Positions 58,415 to 64,000 of a stretch of 64,000 nucleotides of DNA are shown here, in pieces; position 1 is the first letter of the stretch, and the number at the start of each line of letters is the position of its first letter. A model generated the notes under the pieces. That model ran no database searches, was not told the DNA's origin, and saw nothing but the letters and a program-made list of their open reading frames with translations. This DNA comes from Nocardioides agariphilus (GTDB taxonomy: Bacteria; Actinomycetota; Actinomycetes; Propionibacteriales; Nocardioidaceae), in NCBI RefSeq assembly GCF_015352445.1, contig NZ_JADKPO010000015.1, positions 55,522 through 119,521 of the forward strand. Direction: 5' to 3'. The position numbers and the translations under genes were made by a program.

Positions 58415-60049
58415 ATGAGCAGCGAACCCGGCCATCTCGAGACCGCCCGCGAGCACCACGGCGCGTCGCGGTGGGCGCGAGCCTGCGAGGAGTACGCAGC
58501 CGGTGACTCGGAGACGACGCCCTTGAGTGTCGAGGACTTGGAGTGCTGGGCCGAGGCAGCCCAGGTGATCGGGCGGATAGATGAGGCGATCGCCGTACTG
58601 ACCCGGTCCTTCGAGCTGTGGGCAGAAGCGGGCGAGGTCCACGAGGCGACGCGTACGGCGTACTGGCTGTGGAGCGCGCATGTCTTCACGCGGGGCGAGT
58701 TCGCCATCGCGGCTGGCTGGGTCGGCCGCGCCCAGACGTTGGCGGCTGAGAGGGGGTCGGATGAATACGGGTGGCTGTTGATCCCGCGGGCCTACGTGTA
58801 CATCGGGAAGGGTGACTTCGCGACCGCCGAAGGTTTGCTGCATCGGGCGACCGAGCTGGGGCTCGGCCGCGGCGACATCGACCTGATCACGGTCGCCACC
58901 ACGATGCGAGGCCGGGCCACTCTCAAGCTCGGATCGCTGGAGGACGGGTTGGCGCTCCTCGATGCGGCGATGGTCCGCATCCTGACCCGGGCGACCTCGC
59001 CGCGCACGACGAGCGTCATGTACTGCGCCGCGATCGGATCGTGTTACGAGGTGCAGGAGATCGCGCGTGCGGCGGAGTGGTCGGTCGCACTCGACCAATG
59101 GCTCGGCACGCTCCCGCAGCTGGGCGGCGCCTACTTCGGGAACTGTCGGATCTATCGCGCGATCCTGATGCGCCTGCGTGGGGACTGGTCTCGGGCACAG
59201 GAGGAGCTCGAGCAGGCCTGCCGTGACCTCGCGGTGGACGGGCAACTGGTCGCCGGCCATGCCTGGTACGAACTAGGCGAGTTGCGGCGGCTGCAAGGAC
59301 GCCCAGGCGTCGAGGAGGCCTTCGAGCGGGCGACGGCCTTCGGGCACAGCGCCCAACCCGGACTCGCCCTCTACCGGCTCAGCCAAGGCAACACGCAGGC
59401 GGCGGACGCGGGTCTGCGCCGGGTCCTGGCCGAGCGCCAGCAGGCGGACGAACGGCTCCTGCTGCTCCCGGCTGTCATGGAGGTCTGCCTCGCCTCTGGT
59501 CGTATCGACGAGGCCAACGACGTCATCATCGAGATGGCGAAGACGGCCCGGACCTATCCGACAACCGCTATGCGGGCCATCCTGGATGCCGCCCGTGGGG
59601 CCCTTGCCCTGAGTGAGGATCGGCCCGCCGCCGCACTGGCAGGACTGCGGGCCGCCTCGGATCGGTGGCGGGAGCTCGGCGCCGTGTACGAGACCGCCCA
59701 GGTCGGCGTCCGCATCGCGATGGGGTGCCGGGCACTCGGTGACGACGAAGGCGCGCGGATGGAGCTCCGGGCGGCGCTGGCGACGTTCGAGCGGCTCGGC
59801 GCAAGCCCGGATGCATCCCTGACCCGCGGCCTGATGTCAGATCAGAACGCGCACTTCGCCGTGCTGAGCCCGCGGGAGATCGAGGTGCTCCGGCTGATCG
59901 TCACAGGAAGCACGAACGCCGAGATCGCCGCGCTGCTCGCTCTGAGCGAGCGAACCATCCACCGGCACGTGAGCAACATCCTGACCAAGCTCGGCGTCCG
60001 CTCCCGAACGGCCGCCGCTGCTTTCGCGGTACATCATGGGCTGACCTGA
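58415..60049 (+). CDS. Large TPR-LuxR transcriptional regulator (second of three)
   Basis: A 544-residue protein starting MSSEPGHLETAREHHGASRWARACEEYAAGD with GAGGGAG just upstream. TPR-like helices fill most of the protein (RIDEAIAVLTRSFELWAEAGEVHEATRTAYWLW; GDFATAEGLLHRATELGLGRGDID). The HTH is LSPREIEVLRLIVTGSTNAEIAALLALSERTIHRHVSNILTKLGVRSRT. No P-loop. It shares the plan of the genes at 39.4 and 62 kb. It probably regulates the DUF1801 and SRPBCC genes downstream or the divergent ABM-like gene. Confidence 0.85.
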   Translation: MSSEPGHLETAREHHGASRWARACEEYAAGDSETTPLSVEDLECWAEAAQVIGRIDEAIAVLTRSFELWAEAGEVHEATRTAYWLWSAHVFTRGEFAIAAGWVGRAQTLAAERGSDEYGWLLIPRAYVYIGKGDFATAEGLLHRATELGLGRGDIDLITVATTMRGRATLKLGSLEDGLALLDAAMVRILTRATSPRTTSVMYCAAIGSCYEVQEIARAAEWSVALDQWLGTLPQLGGAYFGNCRIYRAILMRLRGDWSRAQEELEQACRDLAVDGQLVAGHAWYELGELRRLQGRPGVEEAFERATAFGHSAQPGLALYRLSQGNTQAADAGLRRVLAERQQADERLLLLPAVMEVCLASGRIDEANDVIIEMAKTARTYPTTAMRAILDAARGALALSEDRPAAALAGLRAASDRWRELGAVYETAQVGVRIAMGCRALGDDEGARMELRAALATFERLGASPDASLTRGLMSDQNAHFAVLSPREIEVLRLIVTGSTNAEIAALLALSERTIHRHVSNILTKLGVRSRTAAAAFAVHHGLT

Positions 60050-60111
60050 CGCGCTGACGGCGCCGCGCGCGGGCGCTTGTGTGAACCGCAGACCCGCATG
60101 ACGATTGCTAG

Positions 60112-60492
60112 GTGGTGCGGCATGACCCCGAGGTCGACGCCTGGTTCGACCGCTACGACAACCCTCAGAAGGACCTGGTGCTGGCGGTGCGCGACGTGGT
60201 GCTCGAGGCTGACCCGCGCGTCGGTGAGTGCATCAAGTGGCAAGCGCCGACCTTCACCTACCAGGGCAACATCGCGTCGTTCTTCCCTAGGTCCAAGAAG
60301 CATGTGTCGCTGATGTTCCACACTGGTGCCGCGCTGCCCGATCCCAGCGGCATCCTCGAAGGTCAGGGATCTACGTCGCGGTCGCTGAAGATCTTGGACA
60401 GCGACGACCTGACGGCCAAGACGCCTGCGCTGCAAGGGCTGGTGCGGTCCTGGATCGAGTTGCGCGAAGGCGAAGGCGTCGACCCTTCGTGA
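60112..60492 (+). CDS. DUF1801-family protein
   Basis: A 126-residue protein starting (GTG) MVRHDPEVDAWFDRYDNPQKDLVLAVRDVVLEADPRVGECIKWQAPTFTYQGNIASFFPRSKKHVSLMFHTGAALP. The IKW-x-APTF segment and FFPRSKKHVSLMF are the DUF1801 (YdhG-like) signature. The family is found with SRPBCC and other small-molecule genes and its function is unknown. A GTGA overlap with the next gene (60489-60492) shows co-translation. Confidence 0.85.
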   Translation: MVRHDPEVDAWFDRYDNPQKDLVLAVRDVVLEADPRVGECIKWQAPTFTYQGNIASFFPRSKKHVSLMFHTGAALPDPSGILEGQGSTSRSLKILDSDDLTAKTPALQGLVRSWIELREGEGVDPS

Positions 60493-60923
60493 CGGTCGAC
60501 GTCCAGGTCGAGACGACGATCGCGCGGCCGCCGGCGGAGGTCGCGGCGTACGCCGGTGATCCGACGAACGCACCGGAGTGGTACGTGAACATCAAGTCGG
60601 TGCGGTGGGAGACGGCGCCACCTGTCGCGGTGGGTTCGCGGATGGACTTCGTGGCTCGGTTCGTGGGTCGCCGGATTGCCTATACCTACGAGGTTGCCGA
60701 GCTGGTGCCCGGTGAGCGGCTCGTGATGCGTACCGCCGACGGGCCCTTTCCGATGGAAACCACTTACACCTGGGAACCGGTCGAGGGAGGCACCCGGATG
60801 CGCCTGCGGAACCGAGGCGACCCGAGCGGCTTCGGTCGGCTCACGGCACCGCTGATGGAACGGGCGATACGGCGCGCGATGACCAAGGACCTCGCCAGGT
60901 TGAAGGCAATGCTCGAGCGCTGA
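60489..60923 (+). CDS. SRPBCC-family protein (homologue of the gene at 50072)
   Basis: A 144-residue protein (GTG) MTVDVQVETTIARPPAEVAAYAGDPTNAPEWYVNIKSVRWETAPPVAVGSRMDFVARFVGRRIAYTYEVAELVPGERLVMRTADGPFPMETTYTW. It is closely related to the protein at 50072-50524, sharing the strand pattern and most of the central segment. START-like fold with a hydrophobic pocket expected. It follows the DUF1801 gene by GTGA overlap, and the two are probably expressed from the LuxR side. Confidence 0.85.
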   Translation: MTVDVQVETTIARPPAEVAAYAGDPTNAPEWYVNIKSVRWETAPPVAVGSRMDFVARFVGRRIAYTYEVAELVPGERLVMRTADGPFPMETTYTWEPVEGGTRMRLRNRGDPSGFGRLTAPLMERAIRRAMTKDLARLKAMLER

Positions 60924-60998
60924 GCAGATCTTTCCCAGTCGGGCTTGCGCTCGGATCGCGGCTGACTATGCCAGCGCCTGGCGGCGCCGCAGCCGAGG

Positions 60999-61838
60999 TC
61001 AGGCCGGTTGCCGGGCGGACTCGAAGAACGTGATCAGCTCATCAGCGACCGACTCCGGGGCAAGCACTGGCGCGAAGTGTCCGGCCCCTGGCAGCTCCCA
61101 GACCTGGGAGTCGTCGACGTGCCGGGCGATGAACTCCGCCGCGGCGCGGAAGAACGACCCCAGCCGGGTCCGCTGGCCCATCAGAACCAGCACCGGCACC
61201 GTGATGCGAGCAAGGGCCTGGGGATCGGTGGACCGCGGCCCCTGGTATGACCCGTCCTGTTGCACGAACCGGAGCATTGCCGGCACCCGCGCGGCCCACA
61301 CGTCGTCGAAGTTCGTCCGCGTCAGCGCGGCGGTTTCCTCCTCGGTGCAGATCCACGAGGCGAAGACGTGGACCGCATCGACGAGCCGGCCGTCCGCGGC
61401 AGCCGCGCCGACACGCTGCATCGTGCCCAGGGTCTCGGCGAGGTCGGCCTCTGCCATCACCGGGATCAGCGTCGGCTCGTACACCGCCACAGCAGCGACA
61501 GCGTCACTTCGCGCGGCCGCACCCAGGACCCACGCCCCACTGCCCGACCAGCCGACAACCTGGGCCGGGGCGCCGATGCTGTCGACAAACGCCGTCACGT
61601 CGTCCTCCAGACGTGGTGGCGAGTGGTCAGGGTCATCCGCCGACAGTCCGCGTCCGCGGGTGCTTGGCAGATAGCAGGTGAACCGGTCGGTGAGGTGGGG
61701 CAGCATGGCGTCCCAGGCGGTGTCGCCGTCACCGATGCCGCCGTGGACCAGGACCAGCGCTGGCCCGTCTCCCACGACGCGTCCGGCGATCTCGGTGCCG
61801 TCGGCGGATACCGCTCGGTGGATTCTCGTGTGACTCAT
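60999..61838 (-). CDS. Alpha/beta-fold hydrolase
   Basis: A 279-residue hydrolase starting MSHTRIHRAVSADGTEIAGRVVGDGPALVLVHGGIGDGDTAWDAMLPHLTDRFTCYLPSTRGRG with GGGAG before the ATG. Oxyanion hole HGGIGD, nucleophile elbow GWSGSG (Ser in V-G-W-S-G-S), a likely acid in the lid/C-terminal part and the catalytic His in PGAGHFAPV complete the triad layout. Epoxide-hydrolase/esterase-like; substrate unknown. It is read from the same strand as the LuxR gene upstream, which ends 130 bases before, so they may be linked. Confidence 0.88.
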   Translation of the reverse strand: MSHTRIHRAVSADGTEIAGRVVGDGPALVLVHGGIGDGDTAWDAMLPHLTDRFTCYLPSTRGRGLSADDPDHSPPRLEDDVTAFVDSIGAPAQVVGWSGSGAWVLGAAARSDAVAAVAVYEPTLIPVMAEADLAETLGTMQRVGAAAADGRLVDAVHVFASWICTEEETAALTRTNFDDVWAARVPAMLRFVQQDGSYQGPRSTDPQALARITVPVLVLMGQRTRLGSFFRAAAEFIARHVDDSQVWELPGAGHFAPVLAPESVADELITFFESARQPA

Positions 61839-61968
61839 GGTGATCGCTCCCTGATCGAGGCGCCGTGCTCGACGCATCTACAGGGGATGCTCGGACGCGC
61901 GGCGGGTGGCTGGCATCGGTGTGATCGGCCAGCCTGCGGCGGCGGCTACGTGGTTCTACGCAGTCGGC

Positions 61969-63588
61969 TCACCGAGTGACGCTCAACCCATGGTCGATGG
62001 CGTAGCGGGCGGCCTGGGTCCGGGAGGTCACCCCGATCTTGTGGAAGATGTTCGTCAGGTGCCGGCCGACCGTGCGGTCGCTGATGAAGAGCGTCTCGCC
62101 GATCTCCCGGTTGGAGCGGCCGTCGGCCACCAGGGCCAGCACGTCGCACTCGCGCCGGCTCAGTCCGTCGGGCGGTGTCGTATCGCCTCGGGCCGGCCGG
62201 TGTGCGCCCAGCCGGACGTAGGTTGCCTCCGCTAGCGCTGCCTCCGCTGCCGCGGAGGCCTGGTCGCCGAGTGTCCGGTAGGCCTGGGCGAGGAGGGCGC
62301 CGGTGCCGGCGGCGTCGTACGCCGCGCCCAGCTCGTGCCAGCGTCGGCAGGCGTCGCGGAGCACCGGGAGTGCCTCTTCGGCGCGGCCCTCGGCCAGCAG
62401 CACCGCTCCACGTGCCGCGGCCGCCATCGCCTCCAGCCCCGAGGTGGCGTACATCGTCGCCGTCTGTGCGAGTTCGGACGCGGCGGCTCTCGCGTCCTCC
62501 AGCCGTCCCGCAGAGACGGCGATCTCGACCGCGGCAGCGCACACCGGCGCCCGCCGCAGGGGGTCATCCCCCACGGCCGTGACGGCGGTGCGCACCGAGG
62601 TCGAGGCCCCGGCCGCGTCGCCTCCTTGGAGCTGCAGCAGCGCTCGTCCCGGCTGCGGGTCGCGTCCGCGGGCGCGCGCCTCGTCGTAGGCCTGAGCGGC
62701 GGTCGGGTCGCCGCGCAACCGGCGTGCCTCACCGACGACGTACCACGCCTCCGCCGCGTAGTCGACGCGCATCGCGTCGAGGTCCGTCACCACCTGCAGC
62801 GCCGAGCGCTCGGCCTCCTCCCATGCGCCACGGAGGACGTGGAGCTGAGCCCGGTGCACTCCGCACAGGCCGCCGAACACCCCGACCCCGGAAAGGGTGG
62901 ACAACCAGTCCTCGGTGAGATCTGTCCAGCGGGTCATCCGGCGGAGGTCGGCGACCTCGTGACAGGACGCGATGGTGTGGCAGTAGAGGCTCCCCGAGAT
63001 GAACGGTCCGAGACGGCCGTCCAGAGCAGCGACCATCGCCTCGTCGAGCAGTGCCAGCCCGTCGACCACCCGGCCGGCCCTGATCAGTGCGCGCCCCTCG
63101 CAGTTGACGCCCAACAGCACCACGCCGGGCTCGTCGATCCGTGTGCCGAGGGCCCGGATCCGTTGGGCGGCGTCCACCGCTGCCGTCGGCTGTCCGGCCC
63201 GCAGACTCGGCTCGACTTCGGTCACCTGGATCAGCAGGCCGTGCGCGGGGCACTCCGGGGCGCCCTCGAGCAGGCGACCGGCGCGGCCGATCCAGCCCAT
63301 CCCCTGCGGCACGTCGCCCCGTCCCAGGTGGAAGATCCCGAGCAGCATCGCCGCCCACGCGGCCTCGGCCGGCTGGGAGTCGGCCAGAAAGGCGTCGTAT
63401 GCCGCGGCCTCGAGCCGCAGATTGTCCAGGACGTGGCCGAGCCACCACTTGGCATCTGCGTAGGCTGCAAGATCTTCGGCTGTGAGTCGCTGGGCCCCGA
63501 CGGCATCGAAGTGCGCCGCGGCAGTGGTCCAGTCGTGTGCTCTGTGAGCCTGCCGCGCCAGAGTCAGAATGTCCGCCGTCTCGTTCAC
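61969..63588 (-). CDS. Large TPR-LuxR transcriptional regulator (third of three)
   Basis: A 539-residue protein starting MNETADILTLARQAHRAHDWTTAAAHFDAVGAQRLTAEDLAAYADAKWWLG. TPR-like helices with many Ala/Arg residues fill the first 440 residues, and the HTH is LSRRECDVLALVADGRSNREIGETLFISDRTVGRHLTNIFHKIGVTSRT. Same plan as the two other LuxR genes. It sits upstream of the alpha/beta hydrolase on the same strand, a plausible target. The 270 bases beyond its start contain no supported gene. Confidence 0.85.
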   Translation of the reverse strand: MNETADILTLARQAHRAHDWTTAAAHFDAVGAQRLTAEDLAAYADAKWWLGHVLDNLRLEAAAYDAFLADSQPAEAAWAAMLLGIFHLGRGDVPQGMGWIGRAGRLLEGAPECPAHGLLIQVTEVEPSLRAGQPTAAVDAAQRIRALGTRIDEPGVVLLGVNCEGRALIRAGRVVDGLALLDEAMVAALDGRLGPFISGSLYCHTIASCHEVADLRRMTRWTDLTEDWLSTLSGVGVFGGLCGVHRAQLHVLRGAWEEAERSALQVVTDLDAMRVDYAAEAWYVVGEARRLRGDPTAAQAYDEARARGRDPQPGRALLQLQGGDAAGASTSVRTAVTAVGDDPLRRAPVCAAAVEIAVSAGRLEDARAAASELAQTATMYATSGLEAMAAAARGAVLLAEGRAEEALPVLRDACRRWHELGAAYDAAGTGALLAQAYRTLGDQASAAAEAALAEATYVRLGAHRPARGDTTPPDGLSRRECDVLALVADGRSNREIGETLFISDRTVGRHLTNIFHKIGVTSRTQAARYAIDHGLSVTR

Positions 63589-63858
63589 CGCCGTCTTCCA
63601 TCGACGGTCAGCAGACTATCGATCGCAGAGGAAAGCCGACTCGCTCATGAGAGTGCACTGGTAGGCGGGCGACGTTGAGACGGGTCAGTGGGACGCGGAG
63701 TCACGGCGCTGGCGGTTTCGAACCGCAGCCACAAACTGGCCACTTACAGTCGGCATCCATCCCGTGATGGCCCGTTAGACTCCGAACCTGACCGCGAGGT
63801 CTTCCCGCGTAAACCCGAGGAGATCCGCGATTTTCCAAGCCGTTCCGGAGCACCCGAT

Positions 63859-63898
63859 CTCATCCAGAGGTCGCAGGTTCAAATCCTGCCCCCGCTAC
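63859..63898 (+). other. 3'-half tRNA fragment, probable attachment-site scar
   Basis: The sequence CTCATCCAGAGGTC followed by GCAGG (63873-63877), TTCAAAT (63878-63884), CCTGC (63885-63889), CCCCGCT (63890-63896) and A reads as the anticodon-stem 3' side, T-arm with a perfectly paired 5-base stem and the 3' acceptor strand of a tRNA with a 5' acceptor AGCGGGG; CAT in the loop suggests Met. The matching 5' half is absent upstream. Site-specific integrases commonly recombine at tRNA anticodon-loop or T-arm sites and leave such 3' halves at the far end of the element. Confidence 0.65.
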
Positions 63899-63924
63899 AA
63901 ATGTGATGTCTCAGGACATCCCGG

Positions 63925-63958
63925 ACACCCGGACCCACGGAAACGTGGGTTCGGGTGT
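63925..63958. terminator. Strong stem-loop near the transposase stop codon
   Basis: Bases 63925-63939 pair with 63944-63958 around the GAAA loop (63940-63943); the stem of about 15 bases has one G-T pair. T-rich sequence follows on the plus strand (TTCTTCATTT). It is a probable bidirectional terminator inside the insertion-sequence end, protecting it from outside transcription. Confidence 0.6.
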
Positions 63959-63961
63959 TCT

Positions 63962-64000
63962 TCATTTCGGGTTTCGTGGCTGGTAGTCCTTGTCTGGGTC
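63962..64000 (-). CDS. IS481-like transposase, C-terminal end only
   Basis: The minus strand reads DPDKDYQPRNPK followed by TGA (63962-63964), with the frame continuing out of the window. The ending '(D/N)P...(D/N)YQP' is a typical last segment of IS481-family transposases. Only 12 residues are visible, so the family assignment leans on the accompanying terminal repeat and hairpin. Confidence 0.5.
   Translation of the reverse strand, partial: DPDKDYQPRNPK

Larger units (their letters stand above)
63902..64000. mobile_element. Left end of an IS481-like insertion sequence
   Basis: TGTGATGTCTCAGGACATC begins at 63902 and looks like an IS481-type terminal repeat; it includes the hairpin GATGTC (63905-63910) / GACATC (63915-63920). 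A strong stem-loop follows, then the tail of a transposase gene on the minus strand. The rest of the element lies beyond the window. It abuts the tRNA fragment almost directly. Confidence 0.6.

Noticed and set aside
63688-63906. Plus-strand frame of 72 residues ending in QRSQVQILPPLQM
   Set aside because: The tail is the spurious translation of the tRNA 3' fragment, and the remainder has no protein features.
1-64000. CRISPR array or rRNA genes
   Set aside because: No regularly spaced direct repeats and no rRNA-like sequence were seen anywhere in the window.

Overview
High-GC actinobacterial DNA. The conjugation genes resemble those of Nocardioides-type and Streptomyces-type elements (an SCO6880-like protein, paired DUF6112-like membrane proteins, a LysM-BTAD protein), so a Propionibacteriales or related host is my inference; the genus cannot be fixed from the sequence alone.

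Region 1, about 1-38.5 kb, is a conjugative element, either an integrative and conjugative element or an integrated plasmid. The left edge holds the C-terminus of an ImmA/IrrE-type metallopeptidase, two small hypothetical genes and a relic of a helix-turn-helix or recombinase gene. From 18.1 kb down to 2.1 kb a minus-strand operon runs: a small protein behind a LexA-like palindrome, a prim-pol primase, a ParB-like protein, a VirB8-like protein, an NlpC/P60 wall hydrolase, two DUF6112-like proteins, a VirB6/TrbL-like channel protein, an SCO6880-like protein, a VirB4 ATPase, an ArdC-like antirestriction protein and a VirD4/TraG coupling protein. An ArsR-SRPBCC gene pair sits inside this operon. 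A second minus-strand operon (29.0 to 18.3 kb) encodes a complete Tad-type pilus machine: lipoprotein, PKD-like secreted protein, CpaB, TadZ, TadA, TadB, TadC, Flp-like pilin, two TadE-like pseudopilins, TadG and a LysM-BTAD membrane protein. A MobF relaxase (TrwC/TraI type) is read divergently, next to a pyrimidine-rich gap that may hold oriT. A type III restriction-modification pair and a possible PUA/EVE-like protein follow. The element therefore carries DNA processing (relaxase, coupling protein), a type IV secretion channel, a Tad pilus and both restriction and antirestriction functions.

Region 2, about 39.4-63.6 kb, is an accessory region rich in small-molecule sensing genes. It has three large TPR-LuxR regulators, an HD-GYP-like/LuxR fusion, six of the window's seven SRPBCC (AHSA1-like) proteins, two more ArsR repressors with their own palindromes, two SnoaL-like proteins, a cupin, a solitary molybdopterin oxidoreductase, an ECF sigma factor paired with a DGPF/YCII protein, a WYL regulator, and a receiver-thioredoxin-reductase fusion translationally coupled to a PAS histidine kinase.

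The right edge holds a 3'-half tRNA fragment (a likely attachment-site scar) directly against the end of an IS481-like insertion sequence, which suggests that a mobile-element boundary lies at 63.86-63.90 kb. Most minus-strand genes in Region 1 overlap their neighbours by ATGA or GTGA, and these overlaps were used to choose several starts.
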